Under the pieces are notes generated by a model, which was not told where the DNA came from, did not search any database, and worked only from the letters and a program-made list of their open reading frames with translations. Of a stretch of DNA of 64,000 nucleotides, positions 1 to 10,642 are shown piece after piece. Position 1 is the first letter of the stretch; every line of letters starts with the position of its first letter. The position numbers and the translations under genes were made by a program. Origin of the DNA: Aspergillus flavus (lineage: Eukaryota; Ascomycota; Eurotiomycetes; Eurotiales; Aspergillaceae); NCBI RefSeq assembly GCF_009017415.1, contig NC_092406.1, positions 3,038,001 through 3,102,000 on the forward strand. Direction: 5' to 3'.

Positions 1-645
1 AAATGGGGGACAAGCTCGACTCTCTCCCGCATATCAAACTGCAAGCGAAACGGAATGACGAATCTCATATTGCACCATTGCCAAAGTGTCACAGTGCGTG
101 GCTGATCTGATTGATATAACAACCGCTTCGAATGATGCGATAGACCGGTAATCGAATCGTCAAACTGAAGGCGCAGGGCGATAGGAGAGAGAAGTCGGCT
201 TGGGCTACAACAAACCCCGCCATCAGACAGAATGTGGAAAGAGACATGTGAAAGATCGGTTCACGAGATGTCCATTGTTGCATCTCGATAAAACGCTAAT
301 TCTTTTTTGTCATTTCAATCCCATAAAACCGACGTGCTGGAGGTCCTTCCAGGAAAAATGTCCACACAAACTCCTCGGAAACCAGATGTAAAACCGAGAG
401 AAAACATTCGCTTCCAGGGGACCCATCAATCCAGCACGCGGCAAACGATCATGTCCGTATTCGTAGTTCCCAATATCCTTGGAAATGTATTAAGTCTGGA
501 TCCATTCGTGATGCGAATTCCATTGCTGGGCTCTTAACACATGAAAATCAATGTCCGAATGGTTGCCGCCATAAGCCAACGCAATAATTCCCCAGTGTAC
601 TCCTCCCGAAGAACCAATCCGACCCCTTGTCGCTTTTGCATATTT
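1..645. other. Left-edge intergenic region
   Basis: No reading frame here has recognisable protein similarity or a convincing exon structure. The right end presumably contains the 3' UTR of the minus-strand ribosomal protein S28 gene. The rest may be the flank of a gene lying outside the window. Confidence 0.5.
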
Positions 646-1002
646 TTAGCGCAGACGTCTGGCCTCACGTTCGGATTCGAGCAAGCAGAGGATGTCGTCG
701 ACACGGACTGTAAAGGTTATCAAGTCAGCCGGGCGCTTTTTTTCGACTTTTGAATAGAGCGAAACATACCGGGGCCCTTGACGTTACGGATGATGGAACG
801 GCTCTGGTCATCCATGAACTCGACACGGACCTGGGTCACACCACCGCGAGAGCCTACTCTTCGTTAGATATCATCTCCCTTCGATCCCAATAACTTCCTA
901 TTGTCCATCTCGATGCTTCAAACTGCGGGGACAGGTCATACCGGTACGGCCGAGGACGCGGGTCACCTTCACGAGCTTAACGGGGGCCTTGGCGGAATCC
1001 AT
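646..1002 (-). CDS. rps28: 40S ribosomal protein S28 (eS28)
   Basis: Small-subunit ribosomal protein located near the mRNA exit side of the 40S head. Three exons (942-1002, 770-853, 646-707 on the minus strand) join in phase to 68 residues, the usual length of this protein. The start [20 protein letters not shown], the core [11 protein letters not shown] followed by [11 protein letters not shown], and the end [12 protein letters not shown] match eS28 almost residue for residue. Both introns have GTATG donors and AG acceptors and split glycine or valine codons. The start is the first ATG and gives the canonical N-terminus. A pyrimidine-rich region upstream is typical of ribosomal protein promoters. 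The gene is easy to miss because its longest open exon is only 28 codons. Confidence 0.96.
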
Positions 1003-1322
1003 TGCGAATGATTGATTCTCTCGCTGTGGTTGCGATTGATCGAGTCGAGGAGCGTGTGTTGAAGGCGAGGCGCGGGCGGTTGTCGAGATGTGCTGAATAA
1101 TTTTCAGTGCGCTTCGGTAGGGTTTCCCGTCACCGAACCCTCTCCGCTTCGGCCCAACTTAAAAGCGAAGCGACCCATCTCGGATAAACTAACCTAAAGA
1201 AGCACAACTGTCCAGGCACCTCTTGACATGAATCAACATATGAGTATCTGGGTACTCGACGTTTGGATCTCAGTCTAAGATAGTAGTACAACAAGAGAAA
1301 TAAAGGGTGGGGGCGGGGGGAA

Positions 1323-1356
<34 letters not shown>

Positions 1357-1873
1357 AAGAGAGAGAAAGGAGGCTTTCACTAAACGATCGTTACGCTCAT
1401 TGATGGATTTCTATCTGCTACGTTAATTTACTATAGTAATAATCTATCAACCAAATGGTACACAGAACTCATCCGCCGAGTCAGTCCATTATGCATGTCA
1501 TCATTGTCCATTCCTTCACCTTCTCGTATATAGTCCTTGGATATGCTATCCCAGGCTCATGATTGTTTGTACAGGCCCAGTAGATCTCACTCTATGCAGG
1601 CCCAGGCATGAAATCGCCACAACGAAAGAAATCAACACGCCATAGATGGGAAATAAACAGAAGATCAAAAATGAAAAGAAAAACAAGGGTCGTTTCTCAC
1701 TCCATCCAATAGATTTGAAGCATCGGCTAGAGAGATTAAGGGGAAATCAAGGGGTAGATTAAAAAGAAAAAGAAGATGGGGGAAAAGGTGAAGAGATAAA
1801 GATGCAATGCAGTTTTAGTGCGCCTTTCGCCAAGAATTTTGCCCTCGTTGAACACTAGCAGTGCCGACATAAT
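1003..1873. other. Intergenic region between rps28 promoter and kap104 3' end
   Basis: This holds the rps28 promoter and 5' UTR near 1003-1200 and the 3' UTR of the transportin gene near 1700-1873. It also contains a 30-base A run at 1325-1354. No coding potential is visible. Confidence 0.6.
1325..1354 (+). repeat. Poly(A) homopolymer tract, 30 bases
   Basis: An uninterrupted run of 30 A, followed by an AG-rich purine stretch to about 1372. There is no coding sequence beside it that would mark a retroposed cDNA. It is best read as simple low-complexity intergenic sequence. Confidence 0.95.
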
Positions 1874-4800
1874 CTAGATTTGGTATACAGAACGAAGTTT
1901 CTGAGTAACGTGAGCCGGAAGCTGGGTGAGGAACGAATCGAAGTTGGGTATCAAATTTTTATAGCCTTGCAGAACCTGTGCGTTGTTAGTGGCTATCGAA
2001 CGAAGCAAAGGAGCGACGCAAGATGTATATCTTACCTGCTGGAATGAGCTCTGAATATCACGGTAATCATCCTGGTGGAGAGACTTGGTAGGGAAGGCAG
2101 CGATCGCCTGGAAGTAATCCGCAAGGCTGGCTTCCATGGCCTGCGGGTTCTTCATGACCACTTGGTTGAAACCCAGGAAGGCGGAAGCCTTCTCCCGTGT
2201 GAATTCAATCTTATTCATAGATTTCAAGAACGCGCCCGCGTACTCACCAAGGCGAGGGGCAAGCTGATCCGAGCAGCACATTCCCAACCTTCCCAAGGCC
2301 ATTGCAGCATTTTCATTTACGGAGTCAATGATCTCCTCGTTGTTGATGATGACATATAAGCCCTGGTACAGCTTGTCGGCGTAGGGTGATAGGGCCGCCT
2401 TTTCGTTGACTGCAATTTCTCCACAGGACCAGCAGGCGTTGTTCAACACACTGAAGCCCGTGTGACGATCATCATCTTTAATCATGTCCAGATCAAGCTG
2501 CTTGATAAGGGTCGGCATGATGTTGGGGATGAAAGGTTCCAGTTGCGCGAAGATGCTGATGGCACAGTCGCCAAGCAATGCATAAGACGACTGACGCACC
2601 TCATAGTTCGGGTCCTCCATACAAAAGCAGAGGAGGTCGAAGAAGCGTGGCTGGGAATTGGCTACTAGCTCGCCACTCTTCTGGGGATCAATCGCCTGGA
2701 TGATCGCACTCAGGAGATCCAAACTTGTAACCAAGAAATCCTTGTCGGGTTCCTCGATAGCTTGGTTGTTGATGGAAGCCATATATTCTTGTAGGTTCTC
2801 GTAGATGATCTTGATACACCTTTGGAAGAGAGGAGGGGCAAAGGGAGCAAACGCATCGCCGTACGCAGCAGCAATGTAGCCGAGGCATTCCAGTAGCGGA
2901 AAGAGCTCCCGAGACTGGTCCGACACCTTGTTATAGCGGTCGATAAGAGCAGGCATGAGGATGTCGACAAGGTGTGGCTTCGACAATTCTCCCATGACAC
3001 ACTCAGCCAGAGTTTGAACACAGTCATACAGGATATACATATTGCGGTCTTTGTATTTCCCGAAGCACTGGACAAACTGCCGGAGGATGGGTTCACAGTA
3101 GGGAATCAAGTTGGCATCTGACTTCTCTTCCAAGCTTGCGAAAGCGGATGCGGCTGCCTCCTGGACCTTCTTATTGCCGTCTAGCATCCTACGAAGAATA
3201 CCTTCCATCATCGGTTCGAAAAAGCTAGCCCTCTCCGCAGGGTCGTTGAGGTGCGATGCCCATTCAGAGTATCGCCCCAAGCACCAACAAGTAATCTGTC
3301 GCACCACAGGCTGCGAGTCATTCAGAAGCGAGATAAGATAGGGAACAAGCTCCGGCAGATGGGGGGTAACCGCATCCATACATCCATCTGCAACAGCGCC
3401 CAAGGTCAGGACAGCAGCTTCCCGCTGTGGCCATTGGTCGTGGCGCAGGGTCTCCTTCAAGTACGGCAGAATGATCTCGAAGATCGGCTGGTGATAGACG
3501 TTCGAGAATACGTCTAACGCGGCGGCCGAGCATTTCCGCAGAGTCCACTCGTCCTCGGGGTCATCTCCGAATTCCGAGTCCTCGATCTCACCTTCGCTCA
3601 AATCGTCTTCGTCGTGTTCCTCGGCAGCAGCGTTGCCGTTAGCCTGCTCCTCAGGCTTTGATGAGTCTAACCGAGAGCCTTTCGACTTGGCAAATGTCGG
3701 CTTGAGGTCTTCCACACGGTCTTCCTGCTCGGCATCGTCACCCTCATTTGCCAAGCGGATGGCGTCATCCTCATCGTAGACCATGCTCTGAAGCAGCACG
3801 GGTACGATCTTAGGCATATGAGGAGCCAACGGCTGTTGCAGCTTGGCCTGTTCGCCTGCAACAAGCCAAAACTCTGCAGCATCGAGAGCCAGCTCCGGAT
3901 CTTCTTGATTATGCTGTTGCATAATGATGTAATTCACCAACCCTTCCATGTGCGGGATGAGTTTCTCGGGAGCAAAGTCCACCAGCTGTGCAAATGTTTG
4001 GCAAACTGTTCGCCGCACATCCGTGCTGTTATCGTTGGCCAGCTGGAACAGCTGCGACAAGAACAGGTCCATCGAAGCGACCAACGCCTGAGGTCTGTGA
4101 GGAAGGAAGATATGGATTGTACCTAGCGCCATGGACCGGACCTTAGCGCTCTGACTAGAAGTGAACTCTAGCAGCTTAGGGATAATAACGTTAAGAGGGC
4201 ACTGCCCCTGGTAGTCTCGTTCGAGGATCTTGCGGTTGTCCTCGCACACCTTCGCCAGAGCCGACATAGCGGCCTCTTGTGCCACGACTGGAGCATCCCC
4301 TGATTCATTACTCACGAGGGACAAAAGCTCATGCAGCACTTCGGGCCACGCCAACAAGCCCGCCTGTTGAACCAATTCTGTGATGATGCTACCGGCCGAG
4401 CTCCGCACCTGAAAGTTTCTGTCTCGGAGCCCAGTCAAAGTGACCGATCGGATATATGAGAGACAAGGTTGAGGAATCGTATTGTATGCTACGCGAATCT
4501 TTGTCTTCAGGTTCATGGCAGCAGCAAAGCGGACCATATCATAAGTGCTCTCGTCAAACCCCACCGGCTGGGGGGACTGCGGTGTGCTGAACAAATAGGT
4601 GATGTAGTTGACATAATCGGGGGAGGAAGTCGCTTGTACTAGCATCTAACAAGGAGAGAAAAAAACAAGTTAGAAGAAGCCAGTGAATCATTTTATTGAA
4701 GTGTGAGTGCCGGAGATTTTGCAATACGCAGGTGGTGGTATAGAGATCCAAAAGCGGTATACAGACGGGGGCTCCGATAAAAATTGCAGGGTAGGAAACA

Positions 4801-4905
4801 CACCTGTTCGGCCTGTTTTTGGGCGTTGCGGTCATAAGCATTTAAAGAGTCCCTGAGACAGCAAGCTAGCTGCCTCAATGGCTCATCCTGAGGTTGCCAC
4901 TCCAT
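1874..4905 (-). CDS. kap104: Transportin / karyopherin beta-2 (Kap104)
   Basis: Nuclear import receptor that carries PY-NLS cargoes such as hnRNP-type RNA-binding proteins through nuclear pores, with RanGTP releasing the cargo. The protein is a chain of HEAT repeats. The start MEWQPQDEPLRQLACCLRD is the conserved transportin N-terminus and sits in a separate first exon (4804-4905). A 158-nt intron follows, and exon 2 opens with MLVQATSSPDYVNYI. An acidic, Ran-regulated loop (EGEIEDSEFGDDPEDEW) lies near residues 380-400 and is followed by LRKCSAAALDVFSNV, a family hallmark. A second intron, 1976-2035, is 60 nt long, phase 0 and stop-free, so the frame reads through it. Removing it gives DIQSSFQQVLQGYKNL, as in other transportins, and a 937-residue product. 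Confidence 0.93.
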
Positions 4906-6798
4906 TGTGCACACAAGAGGGGGAGGACGAGGAGCAATTGCGGGTGCGAAAAGGAAAAGCGCCGAGAGGGAGTTGCAAAGAAGGTGTGGAAAGTGTGTAC
5001 AGTAGTCGCACAGGAAACCCCGCCGTGGATTTTGGTGCGAAGCGGCTCCAACCCCTTCTTCCCCAGAGGTTTTTTTTTTACTTTTCAATAAAAAAGTAAT
5101 GAAAAGCAGGTTGAAAGATAAGATGATTTCTCCCTCCCTATCGATTAAAGTGACTGATTATCCGTTACGAGCAATAATACTGACTAAAGGGTAAAGCTTT
5201 TTTTATTGAGTAAGAAATAAAAAATATTTAAAAAAAAACTTTAGGGTAGCAAGGCGAACGACGATGATGGGAGATCACGGACCGTATACGGAACCAAAAT
5301 AACAAGGTCTGTTTTCCAGGTCTCTTTTTCCTGGGTGGCGGATTTAACGGCACTTTGTTCTTTCTTTGTCCGGTGTCGAAGTGTCCCTCTCAGTCCTGTT
5401 CCATATAGATTATAAAAAAGTACAAGGGAAAATTCGAATCCTTCCTGAAGCGATAATGTTCGTTGAATGGGAACTGTTGACAAGCATTACTTGATTGGTG
5501 GGTATTGACACGGTCTTGTGGCCGTGCGTAGCCAGTGGTAATTTTCCCATTCCACTTTCGGTAGGGAGTTTCTTTCACCTCTGGCAACCGCAGAAGTACT
5601 GCGATTACCGTATCGATTGAAGTTCCAGTGCCCAAGAGGGGACACGGTTCATACCTAGTAAGCCATTATTCTCACTGTTATCAACAAGGACTCTTCCTGC
5701 TCGATAGATATTTAGAAGCTGGGGGCTTGGCTGGGTCGAATACAATACTTCATATCTGCTTATATCAGAATTACAATTTTTACCCCACCAACAGTCTTCT
5801 GGGCAGCAATCCCAGTCTTGAGACTATGCGCAGCCACAGTTACATGTACGTAAGAATGTGATACAGTACATACAAGTATGTATTGGACGTACATGGATCC
5901 TCCATCTGCTTATTCAGCAGACCCGTTGGACGTTTTGGATGATGGCATCGATCTCCCGCTTTAAGTTGACCTCCAAAGTAAAATATTAGGAAAAGTGATA
6001 AACCTGTCATAACTCTTGTATAGCCCTTGAGTGATCTTCAATCCCATGGTGCATATGCGATATATCGCTTCTGATATGAATCAGGTATCTCCACGAAGCA
6101 CATGTCAGGCACCTAAAACTTAGTATCTTCTAATTCCACATCCCTATTATACACACGGGTCATTGAAGATCAAAAAAAGACATGAGAGCTTGACTGAAGG
6201 ATAGTACGAGGTGAAGTTGAATTGCAATATCATAAAAAGTAGTGGCATTAAGTACGCAGTGTATGTATATAAACCAAACCGGAGAGCCTGTGACATAGGT
6301 TAGTATAGAACTCATGAACCAGTGTACATACTTTGTCAAGTTTCACTGATAGTCCCATGGTAATACTTTTCTCCTTAACTATATAAAGTCTCCCTCATTA
6401 GTTACTAGAGTTAGTAGGAACATCTGAGTATACCACACCACCAAGGATTCTCGGGTCAGGAGATCTTCTAGTGGGTCATGACATGATACTTACTAGTATG
6501 CCGCCGCATCGTAAGGTACAACACAGCCCACACTGTTAATGGCAGCCTTCTAGCAATCTGCAAGGTACCGTTCCTGATGCTAAGTCTGTACTACCTTTGT
6601 AACTAGTACTACTTGGGGATGCCCATGACTAGGGCTTTTACTCTGATTAATCCTTTACCCCGGAACTCCCGTATTCCGGCTCACGCGTTGATAGAAATCT
6701 ATATGCAAAAAATTGGTACTAAATAACAGTGATTCCTAGTCCTATTCGCGTCTCGCCTTGTCACTACCATCCGATAAGTGTGAATCAAGTGGTGCACC
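4906..6798. other. 1.9 kb intergenic region between divergent kap104 and erg3-like genes
   Basis: AT-rich, with scattered short open frames of no recognisable similarity. It must contain both divergent promoters. Direct and inverted variants of a TACATAC/GTATGTA motif recur near 5845-5895. No tRNA-like cloverleaf or convincing exon was found. Confidence 0.5.
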
Positions 6799-7957
6799 AT
6801 GGATGTGATTCTGGATGTGTTGGATACCCTAGTATTCGACCGACTGTACGCAGCGGTTCTCCCACGACATAGTGCAACGAAAATAGCACATTACTTTCCC
6901 TCCAATGGCACAGAACTGGCAACATTAAACGAGAGTGTTAATCGTTATTTCGCCCTATCACCTTCTAAATGGGCTACACAAAGTATCTTACCCAGAGACC
7001 ACCTCCTTCGGCAAAGTTTGAGTTTGTTTCTTATTACATGGTTGGGGCTCATAGCTGCTCTTCTATCAGACGGACCGGGGCTGATAATGTGGTTATTCTT
7101 CTGGCAGGTTATTTGGCATCATTCTTTACTTCCTCAGCGCCACCCTTTCGTTTCACTTCATCTACGACAAGCGCGCCATGAAGCATCCAAAATTCCTACG
7201 TAACCAGATTTCCATGGAGATCGCGCAAGCCGTGAACGCAATGCCCGTGATGGCAGCCCTCACTGTTCCATTTTTCCTGGCTGAAGTCCGGGGATACACA
7301 AAGCTGTACGATTTCTCCAGCCAGGCGCCGTTTCCGCTTTACACATACCTCCAATATCCTATCTTCATTGCGTTCACCGACTTCGGAATCTATTGGATTC
7401 ATCGCGGAGAGCATCATCCCAAGGTCTATAAGCATCTACACAAGCCCCATCACAAGTGGATCATCTCGACTCCGTTTGCCAGCTACGCCTTTCACCCGGT
7501 GGATGGGTGGGCACAGAGCCTGTCATACCACGTCTTTCCTATCCTGTTCCCTCTCCAGAAAGTCGCCTACCTGGGCCTGTTTGTGTTTGTGACAATCTGG
7601 ACTGTTATGATCCGTGAGTTTGCTTCCTAGGTCAGTCTCAGCCGATGATATAAGCCTTGCTGACCCATTGTAGATGATGGAGAGTATGCTCTGGACTCAC
7701 CTGTTGTGAACGGTTCCGCCTGTCATACTATTCACCACTACTATTTCAATTACAACTACGGCCAATTTCTGACCATCTGGGACCGTATTGGAGGAAGCTA
7801 TAGAAAGCCAAATCGGGAGCTTTTTGACCGCGAAGTGCGGATGACACAAAATGAAATCAAGAAACAGGTCGAGGAGATGGAGAAACTCGTCAAGGAGGTC
7901 GAGGGCGTTGATGACCGGTGTTATGAGACTCAGACAGAGATGAAAAAAACCCTTTAA
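6799..7957 (+). CDS. erg3: Sterol C-5 desaturase (Erg3 family)
   Basis: ER membrane di-iron enzyme that introduces the C5-C6 double bond in late ergosterol synthesis. Three exons (6799-7040, 7108-7613, 7674-7957) give 343 residues. Joining exon 1 to 2 restores ITWLFGIILYFLSATLSFHF, a membrane segment typical of Erg3. All histidine boxes are present: HRGEH, HKPHH and HTIHH, the last just before YYFNYNYGQF. The next segment, WDRIGGSYRKP, is a family signature. The first box reads HRGEHH where most fungal Erg3 proteins have a hydrophobic pair (HRWLHH), so this may be a divergent paralogue. Intron 1 has an unusual GTTGGG donor. Eurotiomycetes commonly have several Erg3 paralogues, so the symbol denotes the family, not a specific orthologue. 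Confidence 0.88.
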
Positions 7958-8574
7958 TAACTGAAAATGGTCTTTCTAAGACTAAATTGGTTTGCTGTCT
8001 TGTTTGTCTATGAGGGTTACGCATGCTACATGAGCTCCATAGCAGGCAGATTCCCGCTCAAATTAGGAAGTATATACTTAGTGTTTAATGTAATCAAGAA
8101 CTGGCTCATAATGATACATAACATGAGAGTAGGGTTTTCCTAGGTCAAAATAAGAACGAAGAAAAAGAAATAAAATAAAAACTGTGTTTGCAGTATCCCC
8201 CAGGTGGATTAGTATTACCAGAGTTACCGTGCGTCGTTGTCCGGCAACAGTGGAATCCGCCACCGGATGTTATTGGAAGGCGCTCAACATCCATAGTGCA
8301 AATCATTGCGTTCACAGGTGGCCTACCCTCACGTTTTTTTAAAAAAACCTTTTTACTTTCTTATATCCACAAGTATACTATGGTATACTATTAGGATTAA
8401 AGTGGAGTATCTTTTGTCTCCACCAAGCCTTGTCGAGAGAAGGCGTATGGCACTATATTTCTCGTTACACGGATAGATTTTATTTATATATCGAGGACTC
8501 GCCCTGACCCCCGACCCTTGTAGGTCATGACATTGTGTATCATTTTATCAGCATAGATTCAAAACACCAACATC
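7958..8574. other. Intergenic region with promoter of the M20 hydrolase gene
   Basis: AT-rich spacer between two co-directional genes. It contains the erg3-like 3' UTR and the upstream region of the next gene. No coding potential was recognised. Confidence 0.5.
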
Positions 8575-10156
8575 ATGCACTTCACTAAGCGCACCGGCCG
8601 CGCCCTATTCGCAAACCCTGCGAAACAATTCTCGACAACCTCCCGACGCCAACTATCAGGTCTCAAGATCAACCACAACCGACTATGGGAAACGTTGCAC
8701 GAAACGTGCGAATGGGGCGCCGCTCATAGATACGGCAAGTACGTCAGGCCTTCATAACCTGGACTCTTGAATAGCTCCCCATTTAACATATACTGTAGGA
8801 ATTCCACAGATACTGGCATGGCTCGTCTAACCCTGACTGATGCCGACGCGAGTGTGCGTCGCTGGCTCGATGATGAAGTCAAAAAGCTGGGTTGCACACT
8901 CCATGTGGACCAAATGGGCAACATGTTCGCAAGACAGAAAGGTCGACTGAACTCGTCAGCGCCTATGGTTGCCATGGGCAGTCACTTGGACACACAGCCG
9001 CGTGGTGGTCGCTATGATGGAATCCTCGGTGTAATGGCGGCCTTGGAGGTGTTGCGAACAATGAAGGAGAATGGGTATCAAACGAACTATGATGTCGGTC
9101 TGGTGAATTGGACTAAGTAAGTTCCCTTGTTCTTTTTGTGTCGGATATCCCATTTCCCATCCTGTCCGTTTCTGAGGTTGGTACATACTGACAAGATGAC
9201 AGCGAGGAAGGAGCTCGGTTCCCTAAGTCCATGTGCTCCTCCGGCGTATGGGCTGGCGTAATCCCCATTGAACAGGCCTGGAATCTTCAGGATATCCATG
9301 ATCCTAACGTAACACTCCGTTCTGAATTAGAACGACATGGATACCTCGGTGACATCCCCTGTTCGCCCGAGGGCTTCCCCCTCGGCGCACACTTTGAGCT
9401 GCATATTGAACAAGGTCCTATCCTCGTGGAAACCGGCCGGTCGCTAGGCGTAGTCCAAGGCGGCCAGGGATACAGATGGCTAACATTCACCGTTTACGGA
9501 CGAGATGCGCACACGGGCACGACTCCCTTCAGCGCTCGCCAGGACCCCCTACTCGCCGCATCTAAGATGATTGCCTCGTCGAACGAGATCGCAAAGCAAC
9601 ATGGGGCGCTGGCCTCCACCGGTGTGCTCAAGATACCGTCTAACGCGTCTACGAACACCGTTGCTTCGCAAGTAACATTCACCCTGGACATCCGGCATCT
9701 CGAGGATGAAGTGGTGCACGCTGTACAGAAGGAATGTCTTGAATCCTTCGCTAACATCGCAAAGCAAGATGGGAAGGGTGTTTCGTTCGACTGGACGATG
9801 GACACGGATTCTGCTGCTGTCAAGTTTAACAAGGACTGCATCGATGCAGTTCGCACTGCCGCTGACGAGCTTGTTGGCGCTGGCCAGTACATGGATATCA
9901 CCAGCGGTGCTGGACATGATACTGTGAATACTAGTAGACACTGTCCCTCAACTATGATCTTTGTTCCGTGCCGCGACGGCGTCAGTCATCATCCGGAGGA
10001 GTATTGCCGCCCTGAAGATTGGTAAGTTCGCCCAAAATATTTTGGCAATGTGTTATAGAGCTAAACATGATATATAGTGCCCTAGGAACTCAAGCCTTAC
10101 TTGAGGCGGTGGTTAACTACGACCAAGCTCGGATGAAGAAAGAGGCCAACGCATAG
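8575..10156 (+). CDS. M20-family N-carbamoyl-amino-acid hydrolase / beta-ureidopropionase-like amidohydrolase
   Basis: Likely hydrolyses an N-carbamoyl amino acid or related amide. Fungal beta-alanine synthases of pyrimidine breakdown (Pyd3) and L-carbamoylases share this fold. Four exons (8575-8738, 8799-9116, 9203-10021, 10078-10156) give 459 residues. Metal-binding elements are GSHLDTQPRGGRYDG, EEGARFP and HIEQGP. SGAGHD and SHHPEE near the C-terminus complete the dinuclear zinc site and substrate pocket. The N-terminus MHFTKRTGRALFANPAKQFS, followed by TTSRRQ, is basic and serine-rich, so mitochondrial targeting is likely. The substrate cannot be fixed from sequence. An allantoate amidohydrolase-type activity is an alternative. 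The next gene, on the same strand, also carries an M20 domain. Confidence 0.87.
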
Positions 10157-10642
10157 TCAGGTAAATAGAACTAAGTGTATTTATGTAGGAGCAGTGTTTA
10201 TCTCTTGTTTGGTATAATATTACATTGAATGGCATAAAATTGATAGAGTTAAATTTCTTTTCGTACTACACTATCCAGTACATGGAACGACCTCAGCTTC
10301 CTACTACTAAGAATGTAAATTTCTCACATTTTCACTTGTTTATATATATCCCACACCATCCAGTCCAATAGGAAAAGAACTCCAGGATGTCCCATAAAAT
10401 AAAACAGAAATTTTTCTGTCCGATGGAGAGTAAGGTTAAGGAATGTGGATGCTATCACCTAAGTGGAGATGTTCATGGAAGGCGCCTGAATGTCATCGGA
10501 AGGCTGTAAGGACTCATTCTCGGTAATTGGACATGAGCGGGGGCTCGACAGATCCCTACATAAGTGCGCAAATCACTTCAAATAATACTTCCCATCTGCT
10601 ATTATACCCTTGCTTTAAATTAAATTCCAGATCATTGTCAAC
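10157..10642. other. Short promoter region upstream of the lyase-deacylase fusion
   Basis: 486 bp, AT-rich, with no gene seen. It separates two co-directional catabolic genes and should contain the promoter of the second. Confidence 0.5.

Noticed and set aside
2075..4126. Several 65-130 codon frames on both strands inside the transportin gene
   Set aside because: They are antisense or out-of-frame shadows of the well-supported HEAT-repeat protein.
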